Shown: one piece after another, positions 1-6,289 of the stretch | Layout of the letters: every line of letters begins with the position of its first letter | Numbering within the stretch: position 1 is the stretch's first letter | Assembly (NCBI GenBank): GCA_964581305.1 | Contig: CAZONC010000012.1 | Coordinates: 1-15,066, forward strand | Length of the DNA stretch: 15,066 bases | Source of the DNA: CAZONC01 sp964581305 | GTDB lineage: Archaea; Aenigmatarchaeota; Aenigmatarchaeia; CG10238-14; SCSR01 | Reading direction: 5' to 3' | The notes under the pieces: model-generated | Databases searched by the model: none | The model's input: the letters and a program-made list of their open reading frames with translations, nothing else | Told to the model about the DNA's origin: nothing | Position numbers and translations under genes: made by a program

Positions 1-723
1 TCAGGAACTTCTGTTGCAGGCGGATCAGTAACCACAAAAGTTAATCTTACACTAATAAGTGGTACTGCTCAGCCTGTAAGCCTTAGCTGTGCTGGACCCA
101 GCGGCTTTACATGTTCCTTTAGTCCATCAGTTATTTTGCCAGCACCCGCTGGCAACATTTCGAATTTAACTATAACAATTCCAGCAACAGCAACCGAAGG
201 AACGTATGAAATAACTGTTAATGGTGGTTGGCAAACTATACAAAGGAGTGCTGTCTATACCTTAACCATTTTGCCAAAAGGCAATTTAACATTTTATAAA
301 GGGTGGAATTTAATTTCCATACCTTATGCCGGTATATATCAAGTACTTAGCGATCCGTGCAGCATTTCATCCAGAAGTTTCTATTATTATAATGCTACAA
401 TGGCAAAGTATTATGCGTATAATATAACTCAGTTAGAGGGTGGTAAAGCATACTGGGTATATGTACCTTCTCCTGGTGTATGTAATGTGGAAATTATATT
501 CAATGGTACCGCTACTATGGTTAAATCAATTCCGCAACTTAAAAAAGGATTTAATGCAATTGGCGGTACTAAAGATACCATAGCTCGTACTCAATTGGGC
601 AATTGCTCAATTGTAACTATGTATTTCTGGAATGCAACCACTCAGTCTTGGCAAGATGCAACAAAACTAGAAAAATACTATGGCTATTGGGTAAATGTAG
701 CTAACGACTGCAAACTTACCTAA
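1..723 (+). CDS. Secreted/cell-surface protein, C-terminal part (Ig-like domain plus two tandem WN-type modules)
   Basis: The frame is open at the window edge, so the N-terminus, any signal peptide and the true start lie upstream. The first ~90 residues are rich in Ser, Thr, Gly and Val and have the pattern of a bacterial/archaeal Ig-like beta-sandwich: SVTTKVNLTL, then FTCSFSPS, then GTYEITVNG. Two related modules follow. The first runs from YKGWNLISIP to KAYWVYV and the second from KKGFNAIGGT to YGYWVNV. Each has G-W/F-N-x-I near its start, a central C-x-I, an aromatic-NAT stretch, a closing YWV-x-V and a late Cys, which suggests one disulphide per module. Many N-x-S/T sites fit an exported glycoprotein. 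No C-terminal membrane anchor is visible. Its stop overlaps the convergent gene's stop (CTAA at 720-723). Extracellular location is inferred; the exact function is unknown. Confidence 0.8.
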   Translation, partial: SGTSVAGGSVTTKVNLTLISGTAQPVSLSCAGPSGFTCSFSPSVILPAPAGNISNLTITIPATATEGTYEITVNGGWQTIQRSAVYTLTILPKGNLTFYKGWNLISIPYAGIYQVLSDPCSISSRSFYYYNATMAKYYAYNITQLEGGKAYWVYVPSPGVCNVEIIFNGTATMVKSIPQLKKGFNAIGGTKDTIARTQLGNCSIVTMYFWNATTQSWQDATKLEKYYGYWVNVANDCKLT

Positions 724-1145
724 GGTGGATTCCAGGTCTCGTAAAAATTACTATTTATGGTCATTCGTGGCGATGTCAATGTTATATTGAAATCAACCAC
801 TGTTGGCACCTGTTGCCCATTTGGAAGTCGGCATGGCGATTCGAGCTCGTATGATATAAGTAGCTGTCCTTTTTCTACTGTAAATTTTTTTGCAAAATAG
901 ACAAATTCCTCGATATTATTTACCAGTCCTTCGCAACTTTCACTTATCACCACAGTTTTTCTCGCCATTTCAACTATATTTGCAAAAACGAATGGCTCCT
1001 CTGCCAAAACAATAGAAGATGTATCGATAACTGTTCCTGGCTCGATCCATTTACTTAAAAGATAAAAACTACTGATTATGGCAAAAACTGTTAAAACGAA
1101 AAATTGTGCCTTCCTATTTAACAAACTGCGCATGCGGGATGTCAT
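720..1145 (-). CDS. Small membrane-anchored protein with pilin-like N-terminus
   Basis: This 141-residue protein has a basic N-terminus (MTSRMRSLLNRKAQ) and one hydrophobic helix at about residues 14-31 (FFVLTVFAIISSFYLL). A mostly beta-type domain with two cysteines follows (SESCEG and ESPCRL). The Arg/Lys-rich segment followed by K-A/G-Q-F-F and a single helix recalls archaeal pilin-like or TadE-like proteins, but I see no clear prepilin peptidase site, so that link is tentative. The ATG at 1145 lies inside the end of the DUF424 gene. A second ATG at 1133 would remove four residues; neither has a good ribosome site. It is the last gene of the tbp-mcm-RPA-aIF2-beta run. It is predicted to be exported and membrane-tethered, with unknown function. 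Confidence 0.75.
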   Translation of the reverse strand: MTSRMRSLLNRKAQFFVLTVFAIISSFYLLSKWIEPGTVIDTSSIVLAEEPFVFANIVEMARKTVVISESCEGLVNNIEEFVYFAKKFTVEKGQLLISYELESPCRLPNGQQVPTVVDFNITLTSPRMTINSNFYETWNPP

Positions 1146-1404
1146 TGATTAAAATTATATTTTTTCTTATTATAAAGCCATTTTTTTCAGCTAGATCGAT
1201 AATTCGTTTGCCGATTAGATTTCCTATTGTTGCCTTTTTCATTAACTTTACAGCCGTGTCTTCATCGATGATTCTTTCACCATAAAAATTTCGACTAACT
1301 TTTATCACAGGATTTTGTCCTATTTGTTTATCAAGTAGCTCCTGATCGCAAATCGCAACAACCAAATCGTATTTTGTTTGAAAAATTTTACACCAAAACA
1401 TCAT
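1114..1404 (-). CDS. DUF424 family protein
   Basis: Family archaeal DUF424: small proteins starting M-F-W-x-K-I, followed by a segment such as LVVAICDQELLDK. Here the sequence continues through FYGERIIDEDTAVKLMKKA and ATIGNLIGKRIIDLAE, which match the family layout closely. The frame extends ten codons further upstream, but the start at 1404 is preferred. There ATGATG overlaps the TGA stop of aIF2-beta (ATGA, 1401-1404), a classic translational-coupling arrangement, and the protein then begins MMFWCKI like its relatives. The protein is about 96 residues. Its molecular function is not established. Tight linkage to aIF2-beta suggests, but does not prove, a role in translation. Its 3' end overlaps the next gene by about 30 bp. 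Confidence 0.88.
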   Translation of the reverse strand: MMFWCKIFQTKYDLVVAICDQELLDKQIGQNPVIKVSRNFYGERIIDEDTAVKLMKKATIGNLIGKRIIDLAEKNGFIIRKNIILINDIPHAQFVK

Positions 1405-1805
1405 ATCGACCGTACAGAACTTTTTGCACCGCACGCTTCACATCGCATAAAAGTTAGCCTGTCTTCTTTTATAAGTTGCGTATCCGGCTTTCCACAGATT
1501 TTGCAAAATACAAATTCCTTCACATAATTTTCAATTTTCTTCTGTAAAATTTCCTTTGATATTTTACTTTGAAAAATTAGTATATCATTCTGAATAGTTC
1601 CTGGTGCGGCCAATTCCTTAAAGAGATATTTTGACAAATGGCGTGGCTCTCGCCTTAGTATTGATAGTATCTCTTTGAAATTTCTAAGCAGTGTTTTATT
1701 TCCACTATATTCGATAACGACCTTCGGCATTTCAAATCGCTCTTTTCTTTCTATTTTCTTTGGCAGTTGTGCTATAGCTCTTTTCAATAACTCTTCGTAT
1801 TTCAT
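1401..1805 (-). CDS. Translation initiation factor aIF2 beta subunit
   Basis: aIF2-beta is part of the heterotrimeric factor that delivers initiator Met-tRNA to the small ribosomal subunit. The 134-residue length is normal for archaea. The N-terminal helix (MKYEELLKRAIAQL) is the family's gamma-subunit contact. The central alpha-beta domain contains RFEMPKVVIEYSGNKT and RREPRHLSKYLFKEL, both highly characteristic. The C-terminal zinc ribbon has C101-x2-C104 and C122-x2-C125. The gene starts 17 nt after the RPA stop, and its TGA overlaps the DUF424 start. Linkage of aIF2-beta with MCM recurs in archaea and supports the operon reading. Nothing is truncated. Confidence 0.95.
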   Translation of the reverse strand: MKYEELLKRAIAQLPKKIERKERFEMPKVVIEYSGNKTLLRNFKEILSILRREPRHLSKYLFKELAAPGTIQNDILIFQSKISKEILQKKIENYVKEFVFCKICGKPDTQLIKEDRLTFMRCEACGAKSSVRSI

Positions 1806-1822
1806 AACTTATAATTGACATT

Positions 1823-2548
1823 CTACTTTTTAATTTTTAAAATACCTGGAGCAATTTCACAAATTTTTTCCTGTTCCAACAGTTCATTTATCGCACTTTC
1901 AATAACATTTTCTGGCAAATTTGCACTTGCAAGTATTTGTCCTATTTCCACACCATTTCCTCTATCTAAACTAGCAATTAACTCGAGAATAAATGGTTTG
2001 AAATCGCGACGGTGAATACGAAGATTTTCTATTATCACTTGCAAAGCTGCATCATCAATTTCATATTTTTCTTTCACATACTGACTTAATTGATCGTAAG
2101 AGTATTTTTCCATTAAACTTTTTATCTCATCCACAATTTTTTTTCTTTCAATTAAATTTTCTAAAATTTCGGCAGCCCTGAGAATTTCGTAATTTGGATC
2201 GTGAAGTACACGAATAATTTCTGGATTTACATAAATCTCACCATCATATTCTTTCAACTTTCCAATTATCAAAACGAGTTGTCCTGGTTCTATATCCCTA
2301 ACCTTGGTCGTTTCTGTTCCAAAAAATTTCGCTCTTATAGCTCCACTACCATCTTCCAGCAATAGAGCAGCATAGTTTTCACTCTCAGAAACGAATTTTT
2401 CAACTACAGTTGCGATTAGGTTTACTCGCGAAAGTTTTTCACCAAAAGGTGTGATGACATAACTTGCGATCATCTGCTCTTTTTTTCCTGGAAAAAATTT
2501 ACCATTGATTATATCAAAAATTCGTACTTTTTTTGCTACCATTCGCAT
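1823..2548 (-). CDS. RPA family single-stranded DNA-binding protein (RPA41-like, OB fold plus C-terminal winged helix)
   Basis: This is an archaeal replication protein A relative that binds single-stranded DNA in replication and repair. An early YVITPFGEKLSRVNLIATV matches the 'YVLTPTGAKxNRV' signature of the RPA41/COG3390 group. It opens an OB fold of about 90 residues, with LLEDGSGAIRAKFFG, the strand GQLVLIIGKL and YVNPEIIRVL. The remaining ~110 residues are helical and end in a small winged-helix-like region (NVIESAINELLEQEKICEIAPGI). The frame opens at 2593, inside mcm. I prefer ATG 2548 (5 nt after the mcm stop) or ATG 2542, because the extra upstream residues do not look like the family. 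Co-transcription with mcm fits the function. Family assignment is firm at the RPA/OB-fold level. Confidence 0.85.
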   Translation of the reverse strand: MRMVAKKVRIFDIINGKFFPGKKEQMIASYVITPFGEKLSRVNLIATVVEKFVSESENYAALLLEDGSGAIRAKFFGTETTKVRDIEPGQLVLIIGKLKEYDGEIYVNPEIIRVLHDPNYEILRAAEILENLIERKKIVDEIKSLMEKYSYDQLSQYVKEKYEIDDAALQVIIENLRIHRRDFKPFILELIASLDRGNGVEIGQILASANLPENVIESAINELLEQEKICEIAPGILKIKK

Positions 2549-2553
2549 AGTAT

Positions 2554-4560
2554 CTACAGCTTTTGAATTATTCCAGCTCGCGGTGAAAAGCAAATGCCCT
2601 CAAGAAGCATTTTTCTAATTATTTCATCCGCATCCTCAATACCACGCTCTTGCGCAATTTTTATAATTTCATCAGTAGGAATTTCCTTTCCATATATTTT
2701 TTCTAATTCATCAATTATATCTAAAATTGTTCTTATTTTGCTTCGCTGTACCGCTGTCACACGTAACCCTTCAACCCGATCTATGTCAATTTTTCCAGTT
2801 TCGGGTTCGAATCCAAACTGCCTTAGAGAAGCTTTCATAAGTCGAATTGCTCGAAGTGCATCCTCTGCATTTACTTCATTTCTCAGTTGAACTTTTGCCG
2901 ATGCTTCGGCCAGTCGAATAAGTGCTTCGTATTGACGCGGAGTTATTGATATTGGCGATTCGCCACCAGACTTTTCCCTCATTTCCAAGTAAAAATTTTT
3001 TATCAATTCTGCAGCTTCCTTTGTTAATTTAGGATGACAGTTTTTCCTTGCATATGCGACATATTTTTTTAAAAGATTAAGATCTATGGCCGGTTTTATC
3101 TCTTCTTCCTCGAAATGACGTGCCTTTAGAACGTGATCAGCAATTTTTGCATCCAATTCAGGATTGGGAATATCACGAAGTGCAAATTTTAGATCAAACC
3201 GCGCTAACAAAGTCTCGGGTATATCAATTTGCTCCTTTATTGGCAGATAAGGATCAAAACGGCCAAGCTTTGGATTTCCACCTGCAAGTATTGCTGTTTG
3301 TGCTGGTAGTGTTGCAACAATATTTGCTTTTGCTATACTTATGGTCTGCTGCTCCATTGCCTCGTGCAGTGCAACTTGATCAGATGCATCCACCTTTTCA
3401 AATTCATCGATTGCACAAAGACTTCGATTGCAAAGAACGAGTGCACCGCCTTCCAGTACCCATCCACCTAGAAATTCTTCATCACGTACAACCGAAGCAG
3501 TTAGACCGGCCGCAGTCACCCCCTTACCGGACACATAACGCCCACGAGGTATTAATGTGGAAACAACCTTCATTAGTGCGCTTTTTGCTGTCGATGGATC
3601 GCCAATCAACAAAATGTGAATATCACCTCGTACTCGCGATTTGTCTTTTTGTATGTGTGGCTCGCCGCCAAACAGCTGCAGTGCAATTGCTTCTTTTATT
3701 TCTTCTAGACCATAAAGTGTGGGTGCAATGGAATTAACAATCATAGAATAAATCTGTGGATTTTTTGCTAGTTCTAAAATTTTTGCCTCATCCTCAGGCT
3801 TAATCTCCAGCTCCTCCCACTCAACCTCCACACTCTCTACAGAGTTTGCATCAAGATAAATTTCCATTTGGCGCGATCGTGTTCCTTTAATTCGTCTCGG
3901 CAAATTCTTAAGCACACCAACAACCTTTATTCTATTTCCTGGATCTGTCTTGCTTTGCATTCGCGGTGTTGTTAAATCTTCTTTCAAATATATCATAAGC
4001 TCGGAAGGTCTTTCACCAGAAACAATCTCATAGGGTTCTTCAATAACAATCCATCGCGTATCAACAAGTTTTTGTTCAGAAAGAACAAATCCCTTTTTAT
4101 TTCCACATTGACAGCTTTGTGGTGGTGTTAAAAGTCGTTCTGTTTGCACAATTGATATTCGCATGCCGCATTCAGGACAAACAAAAATTGCTTCGCTAAC
4201 CTCTGGCCGGATTTCACTCGCACGCTTAACAATACCATCGACAACTATTAGTTTGCCTATATGCTCAGACCTTATATCTCTTATTCTTATTGCAGCACTA
4301 TCAGGCAAATTGGTGAATCTTACTCGCAAGGTAGCATCGGCCAATCCTATATCAATTGTTCTAATTGCACTTTCCGCTAATTTAATCATTTCCTCCGGAT
4401 TTTCTAAAATACTGTCTGCCAACTCGACATTGAATTTATCTAAAAGGGAAAAATCAATAGTTATAGATTTTTTTCCTTCAGCAACAGCAGTAAGCAATTC
4501 CCCTTTGTAGAATTCATTTAGAAATTCAGAAAATTTTTCTATAACTTCTTCCCTTTCCAT
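2554..4560 (-). CDS. mcm: MCM replicative DNA helicase
   Basis: The hexameric AAA+ helicase that unwinds DNA ahead of the archaeal fork. Numbering from ATG 4560 gives 668 residues, the usual size. The N-terminal domain has a zinc site with C128-x2-C131 and then C150-x-C152, a tighter second pair than the common C-x2-C. It is followed by the OB region. The AAA+ core has Walker A GDPSTAKS (about 320-327), Walker B IDEF (about 384-387), the sensor-1 Asn in GGNPK (about 429) and the arginine finger LLARFD (about 454). The C-terminus is a winged helix. The segment before Walker B reads LCNRSLCAIDEFEKV where most MCMs have an A-D-x-G-type stretch. The frame extends to 4656, inside tbp, but those 32 residues are not family-like. 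It is followed by RPA after 5 nt. Confidence 0.96.
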   Translation of the reverse strand: MEREEVIEKFSEFLNEFYKGELLTAVAEGKKSITIDFSLLDKFNVELADSILENPEEMIKLAESAIRTIDIGLADATLRVRFTNLPDSAAIRIRDIRSEHIGKLIVVDGIVKRASEIRPEVSEAIFVCPECGMRISIVQTERLLTPPQSCQCGNKKGFVLSEQKLVDTRWIVIEEPYEIVSGERPSELMIYLKEDLTTPRMQSKTDPGNRIKVVGVLKNLPRRIKGTRSRQMEIYLDANSVESVEVEWEELEIKPEDEAKILELAKNPQIYSMIVNSIAPTLYGLEEIKEAIALQLFGGEPHIQKDKSRVRGDIHILLIGDPSTAKSALMKVVSTLIPRGRYVSGKGVTAAGLTASVVRDEEFLGGWVLEGGALVLCNRSLCAIDEFEKVDASDQVALHEAMEQQTISIAKANIVATLPAQTAILAGGNPKLGRFDPYLPIKEQIDIPETLLARFDLKFALRDIPNPELDAKIADHVLKARHFEEEEIKPAIDLNLLKKYVAYARKNCHPKLTKEAAELIKNFYLEMREKSGGESPISITPRQYEALIRLAEASAKVQLRNEVNAEDALRAIRLMKASLRQFGFEPETGKIDIDRVEGLRVTAVQRSKIRTILDIIDELEKIYGKEIPTDEIIKIAQERGIEDADEIIRKMLLEGICFSPRAGIIQKL

Positions 4561-4633
4561 CGATAAAGTTATGTCCTTTCCCTTATTTATTTTTTCCTCT
4601 GTATTTGAAAAAATTTGGAAAAAAGTTTGAAAA

Positions 4634-5188
4634 TTATGATTTAATAAGTGCACCAATGGATTTTAGCTTTTTATAGATCTTCTGCACAGCTATACGAATA
4701 TCCTTTATATTTCTTCCACCAGTGCAAACAAGTTTTCCTGATCCAAATAGAAGAAAAGCAACTTTTGGATCATCCATTCGATAAACTAACCCAGGAAATT
4801 GCTCTGGCTCGTATTCCGAATTTTCAAGATTGAAGGCAATGGTATCTAAATTTAGCTTTTCATCCAGTTTTGCAGAAGCAACTATATTTTCAACATCGAT
4901 CTTAAATTCCCTAGGAACTTTTATTCCTGTATTTCGTAGCATTTTCACTACTTTTTTAAAAACCTCATTCATATCATTTAGATTTCGTGTGCCTGTGCAA
5001 ACAATTTTTCCTGATCCAAAAATTAGCGTTGCTGCTTTTGGTCTATCCATTCGATAAACCAACCCAGGAAATTGCTCTGGCTCGTATTCCACACCTTCTA
5101 TCTTAGAAACAATTTTTGGCAATGGTATTTCAACATTAAGTGTTGCTGAAGCAACTATATTTTCAATTTTTATTTTGAAATTAGTCAC
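4634..5188 (-). CDS. tbp: TATA-box binding protein (TBP)
   Basis: The general archaeal transcription factor that binds and bends promoter TATA boxes with TFB. The 184-residue protein is a pseudo-symmetric saddle of two direct repeats. Each has KIxxENIVASA, YEPEQFPGLVYRMD, a segment such as PKAATLIFGSGK, and CTGxRN. No extra domains are present. The start is a GTG at 5188, preceded by GTGAT three bases upstream, which matches the archaeal anti-SD sequence. The two halves share a 46-bp DNA stretch with a single mismatch (4772-4817 and 5045-5090, 273 bp apart). Divergent from RNase HII and first in the mcm run. The promoter probably shares an AT-rich box near 5221-5230. Confidence 0.97.
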   Translation of the reverse strand: MTNFKIKIENIVASATLNVEIPLPKIVSKIEGVEYEPEQFPGLVYRMDRPKAATLIFGSGKIVCTGTRNLNDMNEVFKKVVKMLRNTGIKVPREFKIDVENIVASAKLDEKLNLDTIAFNLENSEYEPEQFPGLVYRMDDPKVAFLLFGSGKLVCTGGRNIKDIRIAVQKIYKKLKSIGALIKS

Positions 5189-5216
5189 GCAATCACTTAT
5201 TTATTTACTTTGAAAG

Positions 5217-5232
5217 ATTAATTTATATTCTT
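5217..5232. promoter_or_regulatory. Candidate shared bidirectional TATA element between tbp and RNase HII
   Basis: The sequence ATTTATATTC (5221-5230) reads GAATATAAAT on the other strand. About 26 bp to the right is 5252, just before the GTG start of RNase HII at 5256, implying a leaderless or nearly leaderless message. About 26 bp to the left is near 5198, about 10 nt before the tbp GTG, leaving room for its GTGAT ribosome site. The spacing fits archaeal TATA promoters in both directions. This is inferred from sequence only. Confidence 0.45.
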
Positions 5233-5255
5233 TTCGTAAAACTTAAATTAAAGAG

Positions 5256-6038
5256 GTGGTTTGCATTTTAATATTAGGAATCGATGAGGCTGGGAGAAAA
5301 CCATAGCGATGCTGTGGTTTCCCAATAGGTGCCCTCATCGGACCAATGGTAATTTGCGGTGTTGCCATAGATTCAAAAGATGAAAAAAAATTGGTAAGAA
5401 TAGGTGTTAAAGATTCTAAAGAACTTACACCAAAAAAAAGAGAAGCATTTGCACTAGAAATAGAGAAAATAGCTAAACATATTATTGTCCTAAGAATACC
5501 TGCTTGCAAAATTTATACTTACCGCAAAAAAGGTATAAAACTGAATGAAATCGAAGCAGTTAAAATGGCTGAAATTATAAACATGATCAAACCCGATAAA
5601 GTTTTTATCGATTCACCAGGAATCAATGTGCAGCGTTTTAAAAAAATGATTATAGAACATTTGAAAAATAGGAAAATAAAAATGGTTGCAGAAAATTTTG
5701 CTGATCGTAACTATCCTATTGTGAGTGCTGCATCAGTAATAGCTAAGGTTGAAAGAGATAAAGTGATAGAAGAAATAAAGCAAGAAGTAGGTTTTGATTT
5801 TGGAGTTGGATATAGTCACGATAGCAGATCTATTAAATTCTTGGAAAAAATTCTTACAACATATAAACAAAAACCAAACTTTGTCAGATGGCACTGGAGC
5901 ACTGTGAAAGAATTGGCCACAGAACTTTTGAGAAAAGGTGTGAAATTACAACCTTGGGTCAAAAAAGAAATTCTTAAGGAATCTTGGCAAAAAAGGATAA
6001 AAGATTTCTTTATAAAGAATAAAAGTAAAAGTGAATAA
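5256..6038 (+). CDS. rnhB: Ribonuclease HII, gene interrupted by a 30-nt bulge-helix-bulge intron (exons 5256-5296 and 5327-6038)
   Basis: RNase HII cleaves RNA in RNA-DNA hybrids and at single ribonucleotides in DNA. Unspliced, the frame from GTG 5256 stops at TAG 5304-5306 after GIDEAGRKP. Removing 5297-5326 gives a 250-residue protein starting MVCILILGIDEAGRGALIGP, the expected family N-terminus. D10 and E11 are two catalytic carboxylates and G13-R14-G15 is the GRG motif. D109 (VFIDSPG) and D140 (FADRNYP) are the probable other two. NYPIVSAASVIAKVERD and the GYSHD tyrosine are also present. Translation from ATG 5346 would lack D10, E11 and GRG and should be inactive. GTG 5256 is the first usable start after TAA 5244-5246. 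Identity is certain; splicing is inferred. A small membrane-protein gene follows one base after the stop. Confidence 0.93.
5297..5326 (+). other. Putative 30-nt archaeal mRNA intron with canonical bulge-helix-bulge splice sites
   Basis: The RNA can fold as follows. Exon flanks CGAUGAGG (5282-5289) and CCUCAUCG (5333-5340) pair over 8 bp. UGGG (5291-5294) pairs with CCCA (5321-5324) as the 4-bp central helix. AGA (5295-5297) and AUA (5325-5327) are the two 3-nt bulges on opposite strands. AAACCAUAGC (5298-5307) pairs with GCUGUGGUUU (5311-5320) over 10 bp (one G-U), closed by a GAU loop. Cuts after the second bulge base (AG^A and AU^A) remove exactly 30 nt and rebuild the Arg codon of GIDEAGRG. 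The outer helix is imperfect: C5290 faces GGUGC 5328-5332. The insert carries in-frame TAG 5304-5306. Geometry and protein homology agree independently on the boundaries. Confidence 0.85.
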
Positions 6039-6039
6039 A

Positions 6040-6285
6040 ATGGAGAAAGAAAAAATAAAATTGGTTATATTTTGCATTACTGCAATAGTTGCTGGTATAA
6101 TTTCCAATTTTACATCTACAAGCGCTCTATCAATTTTATTGCCATTTCTAGTATACATTTTTGCATGCATAATAATTTCAGAAATTAGTAAAATTGAAGA
6201 AAAATTACTGCAGCTTATTTTAAAAAATTTGCCAATTTTTATTTTAGTTTGGATGATTACATGGACAGTATTATACAATTTGTGA
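6040..6285 (+). CDS. Small three-helix membrane protein, possibly EMC6-like/DUF5379-type
   Basis: An 81-residue, very hydrophobic protein with a short basic-acidic N-terminus (MEKEKIK). Three likely membrane helices lie at about 8-27, 30-50 and 62-80. The last segment (NLPIFILVWMITWTVLYNL) resembles the ending of small archaeal membrane proteins grouped with DUF5379/EMC6-like families. I rely on memory of that pattern, so the family name is tentative. A GTG at 6031 would overlap the RNase HII gene. ATG 6040 sits one base after the RNase HII stop and is the more natural start. AspRS begins 4 nt after its stop, so the three genes look like one transcript. No catalytic motif is visible; function is unknown. 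Confidence 0.75.
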   Translation: MEKEKIKLVIFCITAIVAGIISNFTSTSALSILLPFLVYIFACIIISEISKIEEKLLQLILKNLPIFILVWMITWTVLYNL

Positions 6286-6289
6286 TTGT

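Noticed and set aside
3120..3737. A 205-codon open frame on the plus strand opposite mcm
   Set aside because: It lies opposite the conserved MCM core and its product is a Leu/Gln-rich low-quality sequence with no recognisable fold.
4561..4656. A 32-residue N-terminal extension of MCM
   Set aside because: It would overlap tbp, and the residues do not resemble MCM N-termini; ATG 4560 gives the normal start and length.
4772..5090. The tbp repeats as a CRISPR or insertion-sequence remnant
   Set aside because: There are only two copies, both in frame within the two homologous halves of TBP.
5298..5320. The RNase HII hairpin as a transcription terminator or a small mobile repeat
   Set aside because: There is no T-tract after it, no target-site duplication, and its exact removal restores a conserved motif at bulge-helix-bulge positions. 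I see no other copy in the window.
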